A stretch of 44,371 nucleotides of DNA, taken from assembly GCA_020025755.1 (NCBI GenBank), contig JAHHRO010000016.1:1-44371 (forward strand), read 5' to 3'. Shown here piece after piece: positions 23,577 through 31,813 of this stretch. The notes beneath the pieces are model-generated. The model saw only the letters and a program-made list of their open reading frames with translations, ran no database searches and had not been told where the DNA came from. Position 1 is the stretch's first letter. Each line of letters begins with the position of its first letter. Both the position numbers and the translations under genes were made by a program. Source of the DNA: Butyricicoccus sp. (lineage in GTDB: Bacteria > Bacillota > Clostridia > Oscillospirales > Butyricicoccaceae).

Positions 23577-25966
23577 ACCGATTGTCAGAAAAATCACTTC
23601 GTACATTGGAATATTTTACCGTTTTGGATCTGCTCGCGGCGCAGACTGTGTCGGCGCACGGGCGTGAGCTCGCGCTGGCACTGCGCCCCATCACCGATCG
23701 GGAGGATGCGGCACTCTATCTGCGGCAGACGACAGATGCCAAGAACATGATGGTCAAAAATGGCAGTCCAACGCTGGGCGGTATCCGTGATATCACGGCG
23801 TCCCTGCGCCGCTGTGAAGTGGGCGGCGCACTCAATATGCGTGAACTGCTGGAAGTGGCATCGTTATTGCAGGCATCCAGACTGATGCAGGCATACTTTG
23901 CCGAGCAGGAGGAAAAAACCACATTGACCCCGATCTATCATCGGTTGTCGGGCAATCGCAGTCTGGAAGAAGCCATCACGACCTCTATTTTGTCGGAGGA
24001 GGAAATGGCAGATGGTGCATCGGCAGAACTGACCTCCATCCGCCGTGAGATGCGCCGCATCGGCGGACGCGTCCGCGAAACACTGGGACGTTTGGTTTCG
24101 GGGGATCGCGCGAAGTACTTACAGGAAGCCATCATCACACAGCGCAATGGACGCTTTGTTGTACCGGTCAAGGCAGAGCATCGCGGTGACGTACCCGGAC
24201 TTGTACATGATACCTCGGGTACAGGCGCGACCATATTCGTAGAGCCTGCGCAGGTGGTGGAGATCAACAACCAGCTCAAGGTGCTGGAGGGACGTGAGCA
24301 GCAGGAGATCGAGCGCATTCTGCGTGCGCTGTCCGCTGAGGTGTCCCAGTTTGCAGAGTCCCTGCGTGAAGACTATGAGGCATTGTGCGCCTTTGATTTT
24401 ATTTTTGCACGCGCCAAGCTGTCGTTCGCGCTGAATGCCTGTGAGCCGCAGATGGTGGAAGATTACCGCGTCAACCTACAGCGTGCGCGTCATCCCCTGC
24501 TCGATCAGAAAAAGGCAGTCCCGATTGATATTGCCATTGGGGACGCCTATGATACGCTGGTCGTTACCGGACCCAATACAGGCGGTAAGACAGTATCCAT
24601 CAAGACGCTTGGACTACTGTGCCTCATGGCGCAGTCCGGTCTGCATATTCCGGCAAGTGAGCTGTCCGAGGTCTGTATCTTTGAAAATATCTATGCGGAT
24701 ATCGGCGATGAACAGTCTATTGAGCAGAGCCTTTCCACCTTCTCCTCCCATATGAAAACCATCGTGGGAATCATGGAGAAGTGTGCACGCGGCGATCTTG
24801 TGCTGTTCGATGAGCTGGGTGCAGGGACAGACCCGATCGAGGGCGCGGCCCTTGCGGTATCGGTCATTGGATATGCAAGACAGATGGGTGCACGCGTTGC
24901 CGCAACGACCCATTATTCCGAGCTGAAAACCTTTGCGCTCACAACGGATGGCGTGGAAAATGCGTCCTGTGAATTCGATGTGGGTACACTGCGCCCGACC
25001 TATCGTTTGCTGACCGGTATCCCCGGCAAGTCCAATGCATTCGCGATCGCGGCGCGGCTCGGGCTGCAGCCGACTATTTTGGAACGCGCAAAGGAACAGA
25101 TCTCCAACGAGAATACACGGTTTGAAGATGTTTTGGCGGAGCTGGAAAAGGAACGCCGACAGCTGGAGCGGTACAAGGCAGAGGCAGAGCGTCTGCGTGC
25201 ATCCGCGCAGAGTGAGCGCGACAAGGCAGAGAACCTGCGCGATAAAACGCAGGATGAGACCGACCGCATTTTGGAAAATGCACGGCTCAAGGCTGACCGT
25301 ATCCTAAAGGATGCGCGTATGGCAGCAGAAACGGTATTCGACGAGTTGGAAGATATGAAGAAGCAGGCACAGAAATCGGTGGCGGATGCCAATTTGTCTG
25401 CGGCAAAGAGCACGCTGCGCGGCATCATCACCCAGACGGAGACCGAACTGCGCGGTCAGGCGCGGCAGAAGCACACGGTCGATCCGGCGTCGGTCAAGGA
25501 CCTCAAGCCGGGCGATGAGGTGCAGCTGCTCAATGTATCGGGTGTGACCGCAACCGTGCTCAAAGCACCCGATGCAGAGGGCAATGTACAGGTACAGGCG
25601 GGTATTATGAAAATGATGGTTCGCGTGGAGGAAGTCCGTCCGCTCAAAAAGAAGGGCAGCAAGCAGGCGCAGAAGCAGCCTTCCGGCGGTAAGCGCGATG
25701 TGCGCGAACTGCGTGTGCAGGCGGCACCGAGTGAGGTCGATGTACGCGGACTCTGTGCGGAGGAAGCGATCCTTGAGGTGGATCAGTTTATTTCGTCTGC
25801 TCTCATGAGCAAGCTTCCCAGCGTGCGCATCATCCACGGCAAGGGCACGGGGACTCTGCGTGCTGCCATCCAAGCGCACCTCAAGCGCAATAAGTTCTGC
25901 AAGACTGTGCGAAACGGCGTGTTTGGAGAAGGTGAGATGGGTGTGACGGTCGTCGAGTTTCGCTGA
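23573..25966 (+). CDS. mutS2: Endonuclease MutS2
   Basis: The 797-residue protein has the MutS core and clamp (1-300), an ATPase with Walker A GPNTGGKTVSIKT (near 326), Walker B VLFDELGAGTDP and THYSELK, a long coiled coil (about 510-620), and a C-terminal Smr domain with VDVRGLCAEEA and IIHGKGTGTLR. MutS2 suppresses homologous recombination or acts on collided ribosomes, depending on the species; it is not a mismatch repair protein. The start overlaps recO. Its length is close to that of the Bacillus enzyme. Confidence 0.96.
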   Translation: MNRLSEKSLRTLEYFTVLDLLAAQTVSAHGRELALALRPITDREDAALYLRQTTDAKNMMVKNGSPTLGGIRDITASLRRCEVGGALNMRELLEVASLLQASRLMQAYFAEQEEKTTLTPIYHRLSGNRSLEEAITTSILSEEEMADGASAELTSIRREMRRIGGRVRETLGRLVSGDRAKYLQEAIITQRNGRFVVPVKAEHRGDVPGLVHDTSGTGATIFVEPAQVVEINNQLKVLEGREQQEIERILRALSAEVSQFAESLREDYEALCAFDFIFARAKLSFALNACEPQMVEDYRVNLQRARHPLLDQKKAVPIDIAIGDAYDTLVVTGPNTGGKTVSIKTLGLLCLMAQSGLHIPASELSEVCIFENIYADIGDEQSIEQSLSTFSSHMKTIVGIMEKCARGDLVLFDELGAGTDPIEGAALAVSVIGYARQMGARVAATTHYSELKTFALTTDGVENASCEFDVGTLRPTYRLLTGIPGKSNAFAIAARLGLQPTILERAKEQISNENTRFEDVLAELEKERRQLERYKAEAERLRASAQSERDKAENLRDKTQDETDRILENARLKADRILKDARMAAETVFDELEDMKKQAQKSVADANLSAAKSTLRGIITQTETELRGQARQKHTVDPASVKDLKPGDEVQLLNVSGVTATVLKAPDAEGNVQVQAGIMKMMVRVEEVRPLKKKGSKQAQKQPSGGKRDVRELRVQAAPSEVDVRGLCAEEAILEVDQFISSALMSKLPSVRIIHGKGTGTLRAAIQAHLKRNKFCKTVRNGVFGEGEMGVTVVEFR

Positions 25967-26102
25967 ACCAAATTGTTTCAGAAAAAATTAAAACTTGAAA
26001 AATAGACAGATAATCCGTTGATAATTGTCTAAATAGTTCAATATTGGGTGCAAGAAACGAGGAATTTCTACAAATCTGTATATTGTTTCTGTTCGAATGG
26101 GA

Positions 26103-26131
26103 TTGACGAAAAGAGAAAAAAACGGTATCCT
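26103..26131 (+). promoter_or_regulatory. Promoter of the HPr-like gene
   Basis: TTGACG (26103-26108), 17-base spacer, TATCCT (26126-26131). It gives a leader of about 70 bases. Confidence 0.6.
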
Positions 26132-26207
26132 ATTATTATATTGATAAATGACAGTCTGAAATAGTCAAAGCACGGATTAAACTTTGAATTTAGGGAGCGG
26201 TGAGGAA

Positions 26208-26471
26208 ATGTATTCGAAAGAAGTACAGGTGACTAATCAGGTAGGTCTCTATGCAAGACCGGCAACTTTTTTCATTCAGAAGGCAAATGAGTTCAAGAGC
26301 ACGATCCTCGTGGAAAAGGAAGAACGTCGTGTGAACGCAAAGAGCCTGCTCGGTATCCTGTCTCTTGGGATCACCAAGGGCACTACGATCAATCTGATCG
26401 CTGACGGCCCGGACGAAGAAGAAGCAGTCAATGCTCTGGTAGAGCTGATCACTTCCAACTTCTCTGACTGA
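26208..26471 (+). CDS. HPr-like protein with Tyr15 instead of the phosphorylated His (Crh-like)
   Basis: The 87-residue protein is a complete HPr fold. The active-site motif, normally GLHARPA, reads GLYARPA, so position 15 is Tyr (TAT, 26250-26252); the regulatory Ser46 in NAKSLLG is present at exactly position 46. HPr passes phosphate from enzyme I to PTS sugar enzymes through His15, so this protein cannot do that reaction. The combination of a lost His15 and a kept Ser46 matches the regulator Crh of Bacillus (Gln15), which works with HPr kinase and CcpA. It is monocistronic, with its own promoter and terminator. The ATG at 26208 has GTGAGG. Whether a true HPr exists elsewhere cannot be seen. 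Confidence 0.9.
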   Translation: MYSKEVQVTNQVGLYARPATFFIQKANEFKSTILVEKEERRVNAKSLLGILSLGITKGTTINLIADGPDEEEAVNALVELITSNFSD

Positions 26472-26490
26472 GCCATTTCGCAGGGTTCAT

Positions 26491-26516
26491 AAAAGCACCG
26501 CGTCAGCGGTGCTTTT
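26491..26516 (+). terminator. Terminator of the HPr-like gene
   Basis: An 11-bp stem AAAAGCACCGC/GCGGTGCTTTT with a GTCA loop, followed by CTTG. Confidence 0.85.
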
Positions 26517-26517
26517 C

Positions 26518-26547
26518 TTGTATACCATAAACTTTGATTGTTAAAAT
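26518..26547 (+). promoter_or_regulatory. Possible promoter of uvrC
   Basis: TTGTAT (26518-26523), 18-base spacer, TAAAAT (26542-26547), 17 bases before the uvrC ATG. Moderate match only. Confidence 0.4.
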
Positions 26548-26564
26548 AGGTCTGGAACAAAATC

Positions 26565-28421
26565 ATGCACGAACGATTTGAAGAACTCAAGGCTCGCGTG
26601 CGCAGTCTGCCGCTGGAGCCGGGTGTCTATATCATGAAGAACGGTACCGGTGAGGTCATCTATGTCGGCAAAGCGAAGGCACTCAAAAACCGTGTATCCC
26701 AATATTTTCAATCGGATGCACGGCACAGCCCAAAGACGCTGCGGATGGTATCGAATATTCGTGACTTCGATATTATTGTAACAGAAACGGAATTTGAGGC
26801 ACTGGTACTGGAAAATCAGATGATCAAAAAGTATCAGCCTAAGTATAATATCCTGCTGAAGGATGATAAGGGCTACCCCTTTATTAAGGTCACATTGTCC
26901 AAGCCCTATCCGGAGTTTTCTATTGTGCCAAAGCTCGCGGCAGATGCAGACCGGTATTTTGGGCCATATACCAGCCGCCGCGCGGCATACCATGCGATCG
27001 ATACGGTGTGCGAGGCACTGAAGCTTAAAACCTGCCGCCGCGTCTTTCCACGCGATATCGGAAAAGACCGACCCTGTCTCAACCTGCATCTGGGACGCTG
27101 CATTGCACCTTGCACGGGGCAGATCAGCGCGGAGGAATACGGAGAGCGTGTAAGGGAAGCGGTCGATCTTCTGGAAGGCAACGACAAAAAGCTGCTGTCC
27201 GATCTGGGGGCACGCATGGAACAGGCGGCGGAAGAACTGCACTTTGAGCAGGCGGCTGTCCTGCGTGACCGCATTCGTGCCATTCGCGCATTGGGCGAAA
27301 AGCAAAAGGTGGTATCGGCGGCGTTTGCTGAGTTGGATGCAGTTGCCTATGTGCAGGGACAGACCCGCGGCTGTGTGGTCGTGCTGCACTATCTGGCAGG
27401 CAATCTGCACGATAAGGAATTTACCCTGCTGGATGGGGTGATGGCAGCAGATGCAGGGGAGGCACTCGGTGCATTCCTCAAGCAGTACTATGCGTTCCGA
27501 AATGCCGTTCCGCGCATGGTGCTGCTTTCCAGCCCGATCGATGAGAGTGAGGCGGTAGAGGAGTTCCTTGCCACGATCGCGGGGCGCAAGGTGGAGCTTG
27601 CCGTGCCGCAGCGCGGCAGAAGGCATGATATCATCCGGTTGGCTGAGAAAAACGCACGGGAGGAGATCCTGCGCGTAGAGACCAGTCAGGAACGGCGCGT
27701 CAAATCGCTTGAACTCTTGCAGCAGATGACAGGGATGCAGACACTGCCCCATGTGCTGGAGGCGTATGATATCTCCAATTTTGCCGGACAGGATACCGTA
27801 GGCTCGATGGTCGTTTTCGAGGATGCCAAGCCTGCAAGATCGCGGTATCGCAAGTTCCGTATCGCGGTCGCTGCCAAGGGGCAGGATGACTACGCGTCCA
27901 TGCGTGAGATGCTTACGAGACGCTTGCAGCGGTGGAAGGATGGGGACGAGAAGTTTTGTCCGCTCCCAGATGCTTTCCTCATCGACGGCGGATTGGGACA
28001 TGTGCGCATTGCGCGTGAGGTGCTGACCGCGTTTGGTGTGACCGTGCCTTGCTTCGGCATGGTCAAGGATGACCACCACCGCACACGCGGACTGGTAGCT
28101 CCGGACGGACGGGAGTTCGGCATTTCTACGGTTCCGGCGGTATTTGCCCTCATTGGACGCATTCAGGAGGAGGTGCATCGCTTTGCGATCACCTACAACC
28201 GTGCACTGGGCAGCCGAAAAGTACGCGGATCTTCGCTCGATCAGATCGAGGGCGTAGGTGAAAAACGGCGCAATGATCTGCTGCGTCACTTTGGAACGAT
28301 CGAAAATATACGCGCGGCTTCCTTGGAGGAATTGTCGCGCATCGTGCCGCGCACGGTAGCAGAGCATGTGCGGGCATATTACGACACACAGAAAAAACAA
28401 AAGCAGTTGGAGGAACCATAA
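26565..28421 (+). CDS. uvrC: Excinuclease ABC subunit UvrC
   Basis: The 618-residue protein has an N-terminal GIY-YIG nuclease domain (15-95, with PGVYIMKNG and IYVGKA), a Cys-containing region, a UVR helix pair (FEQAAVLRDRI, near 224), an RNase H-like second nuclease (about 385-540, with LEAYDISN and IDGGLGH), and tandem HhH motifs at the end (LDQIEGVGEKRR). It makes both cuts in nucleotide excision repair with UvrB. Its ribosome binding site is weak, and a possible promoter lies just upstream. rsmD follows 4 bases after the stop. Confidence 0.96.
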   Translation: MHERFEELKARVRSLPLEPGVYIMKNGTGEVIYVGKAKALKNRVSQYFQSDARHSPKTLRMVSNIRDFDIIVTETEFEALVLENQMIKKYQPKYNILLKDDKGYPFIKVTLSKPYPEFSIVPKLAADADRYFGPYTSRRAAYHAIDTVCEALKLKTCRRVFPRDIGKDRPCLNLHLGRCIAPCTGQISAEEYGERVREAVDLLEGNDKKLLSDLGARMEQAAEELHFEQAAVLRDRIRAIRALGEKQKVVSAAFAELDAVAYVQGQTRGCVVVLHYLAGNLHDKEFTLLDGVMAADAGEALGAFLKQYYAFRNAVPRMVLLSSPIDESEAVEEFLATIAGRKVELAVPQRGRRHDIIRLAEKNAREEILRVETSQERRVKSLELLQQMTGMQTLPHVLEAYDISNFAGQDTVGSMVVFEDAKPARSRYRKFRIAVAAKGQDDYASMREMLTRRLQRWKDGDEKFCPLPDAFLIDGGLGHVRIAREVLTAFGVTVPCFGMVKDDHHRTRGLVAPDGREFGISTVPAVFALIGRIQEEVHRFAITYNRALGSRKVRGSSLDQIEGVGEKRRNDLLRHFGTIENIRAASLEELSRIVPRTVAEHVRAYYDTQKKQKQLEEP

Positions 28422-28425
28422 AACG

Positions 28426-28983
28426 ATGCGAGTGATCTCTGGTAAGGCACGCGGAAAAAAACTGCTCCCCGTGCCCGGCATGGATACCCGCCCGACGACC
28501 GATCGGGTGAAAGAATCCGTATTCAATATCATTCAAAATTCCGTGCGGGATGCACGCGTGCTCGATCTGTTCGCAGGAACCGGACAAATGGGCATTGAGG
28601 CTCTCTCTCGCGGCGCGGCACACTGTGACTTTGTGGATCATGATAAAACAGCACAGGGCATCATCCGCAAAAATATAGAGGCAGCACGCGTTGCGGAGCA
28701 GGCATATATGGCAGGTGGAGATTTCGGTTCCTTTGTTGCAGGATGCAAAAAAGGAACCTATGATCTGATCTTTCTTGATCCGCCCTATGGCGGCAAGATC
28801 TTGCAGGATGCCATTCGCGCAATAGAAAGGTTTGACATCTTGTCGAGAACTGGTATAATAGTATGCGAAAGTGCCGTAGGGGATGCTGTGGAGACACATT
28901 TGGCAGTGGGGCGCACCTACCGCTATGGTACGATCCAGATCACGATCCTATCACATCAGCAGGAGGATGGAACGGACGAATGA
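28426..28983 (+). CDS. rsmD: 16S rRNA (guanine(966)-N2)-methyltransferase RsmD
   Basis: The 185-residue enzyme starts with the family signature MRVISGKARGKKL and TRPTTDRVKES, has the SAM-binding motif DLFAGTGQMGIEALSRGA and the catalytic DPPYG. It methylates G966 of 16S rRNA in the assembled 30S subunit. GGAGGAAC precedes the ATG, and the stop overlaps the coaD start by 4 bases, the conserved rsmD-coaD arrangement. Confidence 0.95.
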   Translation: MRVISGKARGKKLLPVPGMDTRPTTDRVKESVFNIIQNSVRDARVLDLFAGTGQMGIEALSRGAAHCDFVDHDKTAQGIIRKNIEAARVAEQAYMAGGDFGSFVAGCKKGTYDLIFLDPPYGGKILQDAIRAIERFDILSRTGIIVCESAVGDAVETHLAVGRTYRYGTIQITILSHQQEDGTDE

Positions 28984-29465
28984 AAATAGCAATCTATCCC
29001 GGCAGCTTCGATCCGGTCACGCTGGGACACTTGGACGTTATCAAGCGCGCAGCTTCACTCTTTGATCGCTTGATCGTTGTTGTAATGCACAATCAGACCA
29101 AAACTCCTATGTTTACGCTGGAAGAAAGACAGGATTTTCTGCGCCGCATTACGCACCATCTGGATAATGTAGAGATCGATGCATTTAGCGGTCTGCTGGC
29201 AGATTATGCGGACAAGCGTGGTGCATGTACCATCGTCAAGGGTTTACGCGCGGTTTCTGATTTTGAGTATGAGTTTCAAATGGCTTTGGCAAACCGCAAA
29301 CTCAACCCTGATCTTGATACAGCCTTTTTGATGACGAGCGCGAAGTATATGTATCTATCCTCGTCGATTGTCAAGGATATTGCCGCACATGGCGGCGCGA
29401 TCTCAGGCTTCGTCTCTCCGCAGATCGAAGATGAGGTCCTCAAACGAATGAGAAAGGAAGACTGA
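28980..29465 (+). CDS. coaD: Phosphopantetheine adenylyltransferase (CoaD)
   Basis: The 161-residue enzyme has the nucleotidyltransferase signature GSFDPVTLGHLD (T/HxGH) and the C-terminal YLSSSIVKDIA motif corresponding to ISSTxVR. It transfers AMP from ATP to 4'-phosphopantetheine in coenzyme A synthesis. The start, ATGA overlapping the rsmD stop, has AGGAGG upstream. Length is standard. Confidence 0.96.
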   Translation: MKIAIYPGSFDPVTLGHLDVIKRAASLFDRLIVVVMHNQTKTPMFTLEERQDFLRRITHHLDNVEIDAFSGLLADYADKRGACTIVKGLRAVSDFEYEFQMALANRKLNPDLDTAFLMTSAKYMYLSSSIVKDIAAHGGAISGFVSPQIEDEVLKRMRKED

Positions 29466-29469
29466 ATGT

Positions 29470-29931
29470 ATGGCAGCTGCATTAGAAGAACTGATCAATA
29501 ATATTCAGGAAATGGTTCAGGAGGCGTGGACACTTCCGCTGGCAAGTGATAAATGTGTCATTGAACGTGAGCGTATGCTGGATCTGATCGACGAACTGCG
29601 CAGTACCCTGCCCGCGGATATCAAGATGGCGGCGGAGATCGTCCAGCAGAAGAATCAGATGATGGCAGATGGACATAGAGAGATCGAGAATATGAAGAAG
29701 CGTCTGGAGGAGGAAGCACGGCGCATCCTCAGCAAGACCGAGATCATGCAGCAGGCGCGCGCGCGGGCAAAGGAGATCGTGGGCAATGCCGAGATCCAGG
29801 CGCGTGAACTGCGCCGCGCAGCAAGTGAATACTGCGAGGATTCGCTCAAACGCGCAGAGGAAGCAATGAGCCTTTCCACAGACGAACTGAGAAAAGTGCG
29901 CTCACAATTTCGAGCAGCATCGAAAAAATGA
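29470..29931 (+). CDS. Coiled-coil protein of unknown function after coaD
   Basis: The 153-residue protein is predicted almost entirely helical, with a charged heptad-like stretch from about 60 to 150 (EEEARRILSKTE, ARELRRAASE). There is no signal peptide or membrane segment. The pattern recalls DivIVA-like or ATP-synthase stalk-like helices but I recognise no family. It starts 4 bases after the coaD stop, so it belongs to the uvrC-rsmD-coaD unit, and ends in the very strong hairpin at 29933-29972. Confidence 0.8.
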   Translation: MAAALEELINNIQEMVQEAWTLPLASDKCVIERERMLDLIDELRSTLPADIKMAAEIVQQKNQMMADGHREIENMKKRLEEEARRILSKTEIMQQARARAKEIVGNAEIQARELRRAASEYCEDSLKRAEEAMSLSTDELRKVRSQFRAASKK

Positions 29932-29932
29932 G

Positions 29933-29972
29933 AAAACAACGAGAGGACGCAGATGCGTCCTCTCGTTGTTTT
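29933..29972 (+). terminator. Strong bidirectional-type terminator
   Basis: A perfect 18-bp stem (AAAACAACGAGAGGACGC and its complement) with an AGAT loop; it ends in TTTT. It separates the uvrC-coaD unit from the division and cell wall cluster. Confidence 0.9.
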
Positions 29973-30085
29973 AGGAGAGTAAAGGATAGAACCGAACAAT
30001 CGAACAAATGTACGAAAGAAGCGGAGAAATACGAAAAAAAGTACACTTCTGTCTGTTAAAATTGCGGTAAACGCATGGAAAGGGG

Positions 30086-30114
30086 TTGCAATTTGGTTAC
30101 AAAACGACTATAAT
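30086..30114 (+). promoter_or_regulatory. Promoter of the division and cell wall (dcw) cluster
   Basis: TTGCAA (30086-30091), 17-base spacer, TATAAT (30109-30114). The leader of about 65 bases holds a hairpin at 30146-30168 (AGCGT-C-CCTG / CAGG-ACGCT with an AAAA loop and one bulged C). No ribosome binding site of the GGAGG type precedes rsmH. Confidence 0.75.
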
Positions 30115-30187
30115 AGAACAAGAATAGAGTGAAGCTCTGTTTTTTAGCGTCCCTGAAAACAGGACGCTGGGTATAGGTATTTAGAAC

Positions 30188-31129
30188 ATGAACGATTTTT
30201 TTCACATCAGTATTTTACTTGAGCCCTGTCTGGATGCGCTCAGTATCCAGCCAGATGGCGTATACATAGATGCCACCCTTGGCGGTGCAGGACATTCGTT
30301 CCATATCGCCAGCCGCTTGTCCGAAGCAGGCACACTGCTCTGCATCGATCGCGACAGGCAGGCTCTTGACAATGCGGAGATCCGTTTGGCTCCCGTGCGC
30401 GATCGCGTGCGCCTGTGCCAGAGCGATTTCCGGAAGCTGGATGATGTGCTTGCACGCGAAGGCTTTGCACAGGCAGATGGTATCCTGTTCGATCTCGGCG
30501 TATCCTCGCCTCAGCTCGATCATGGCGAGCGCGGCTTTTCTTATATGAAAGATGCACCGCTCGATATGCGCATGGATCAGGGACAAGCCCTGACAGCCTA
30601 TGAGATCGTCAATGCATGGAGCCGCGAGGAGATCCGCCGCATTTTGTTCGAATATGGAGAAGAACGCTATGCACCGCTGATTGCCGCTGCGATCGAGCGG
30701 CGTCGTGCAGAAAAACCGATCGAAACCACGCTTGAGCTCGTGGATATCATCAAGGGCGCAATGCCGGCAAAGGCACTGCGCGAAAAACAGCATCCGGCAA
30801 AGCGCAGCTTTCAGGCTATCCGCATTGCCGTCAACGATGAGCTCGGTGCTGTGGCAGAGGCAATGGAAAAGGCTATTGATGTTTTGGCACCGCATGGCAG
30901 ACTCGCTGTCATCACGTTCCATTCGCTCGAAGATCGTATCGTCAAGAATACATTCCAAAAAGCCGCGCAGGGTTGTACCTGTCCGCGGGATTTTCCTGTA
31001 TGCGTGTGCGGAAATAAGCCGCGCATCAAGATCATTACACGCAAACCGATCGTTCCGGACGGAGAAGAACTGACCGAGAACGCACGCGCACGCAGCGCAA
31101 AGCTCCGCGTGTGCGAGAAACTGGGGTAA
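30188..31129 (+). CDS. rsmH: 16S rRNA (cytosine(1402)-N4)-methyltransferase RsmH
   Basis: The 313-residue enzyme has the SAM motif DATLGGAGHS (near 28), the LGVSSPQLD and GFSYMKDAPLDMRMD signatures and the C-terminal CTCPRDFPVCVCG cluster. It methylates C1402 in the 30S P site. It opens the cluster here; mraZ, which normally precedes it, is missing. ATG 30188 is the only plausible start even though GGTATTTAGAAC before it is a poor ribosome binding site. Confidence 0.95.
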   Translation: MNDFFHISILLEPCLDALSIQPDGVYIDATLGGAGHSFHIASRLSEAGTLLCIDRDRQALDNAEIRLAPVRDRVRLCQSDFRKLDDVLAREGFAQADGILFDLGVSSPQLDHGERGFSYMKDAPLDMRMDQGQALTAYEIVNAWSREEIRRILFEYGEERYAPLIAAAIERRRAEKPIETTLELVDIIKGAMPAKALREKQHPAKRSFQAIRIAVNDELGAVAEAMEKAIDVLAPHGRLAVITFHSLEDRIVKNTFQKAAQGCTCPRDFPVCVCGNKPRIKIITRKPIVPDGEELTENARARSAKLRVCEKLG

Positions 31130-31148
31130 CTACGAGAGGAGTCCAAGT

Positions 31149-31730
31149 ATGATGCATGCAAGCCGCGAAAGCGTTGCCTATCAAATGGACGCTGCATCGT
31201 CGCCAGACCAGCTGTATACCAGCCGATTCGGGCAGCAGCAAACAGAAGCTGCACCCAAACGGCAGGAAAAGCCGGCAGGGAGACAGCCGGCGTTAGAACA
31301 TAAAAAAACAGCTGCACGGACGAGCAAGAAAAAAACAGTACAGAAAGTTCGGCAGAGAATCCGTTTGGTTACACCGGCACGTTTGTTTTGTGCTGCTTTC
31401 ATCGCGATTCTATGCGCTAGCCTTGTGTATTCACAGATGATGCTCACGATCAAGACCCATGAACTGAGTCAGTGCGAGAGCGATCTCAAGGTGCTCGAAA
31501 GCACATATGTATCGCTCATGAGTAAGTATGAGCAGCAGTATAACGCCGATTATATTGCGGAATATGCAGAAAATACTTTGGGTATGGTCAAGCTGGGGGC
31601 TGGACAGATCGAGTACATTGAACTTGCAAGAGAGGCGGGGATCGAGGTAACATCTTCGGCACCGACAACGGGCGGCGTGGTCGGTTCCCTTGTGCGCGGC
31701 TTTACTGCACTTTTGGAATATCTGCGATAA
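31149..31730 (+). CDS. ftsL: FtsL-like cell division protein
   Basis: The 193-residue bitopic protein has a basic cytoplasmic N terminus of about 75 residues, one membrane helix (77-98), and an extracytoplasmic leucine-zipper-like coiled coil (about 100-150, with LGMVKLGAGQIEYI). This is the FtsL/DivIC architecture, and its place between rsmH and the penicillin-binding protein is that of ftsL. With DivIB and DivIC it would form a division complex that activates septal wall synthesis. GAGGAG is 8 bases upstream. Sequence identity in this family is low, so assignment rests mainly on layout and position. Confidence 0.8.
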   Translation: MMHASRESVAYQMDAASSPDQLYTSRFGQQQTEAAPKRQEKPAGRQPALEHKKTAARTSKKKTVQKVRQRIRLVTPARLFCAAFIAILCASLVYSQMMLTIKTHELSQCESDLKVLESTYVSLMSKYEQQYNADYIAEYAENTLGMVKLGAGQIEYIELAREAGIEVTSSAPTTGGVVGSLVRGFTALLEYLR

Positions 31731-31813
31731 GCCCCGCAATAAGATAGATACTACGGGAGTGAGAGGTGTCATGCACTTCTGACTCCTTTTTTTCTGAATT
31801 TCACGGAGGAAAT

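Noticed and set aside
26003..26032. TAGACA...TGTCTA inverted repeat upstream of the HPr-like gene
   Set aside because: Only 6 bp with an 18-base loop in AT-rich DNA; chance is likely.
26541..28532. Very long open frame on the minus strand opposite uvrC
   Set aside because: It mirrors a clear uvrC gene and its translation is rich in Cys, His and Arg without any domain; a shadow frame.
30146..30168. Leader hairpin as a member of the mraW RNA family
   Set aside because: That motif is described for Actinobacteria and I see no matching conserved bases.
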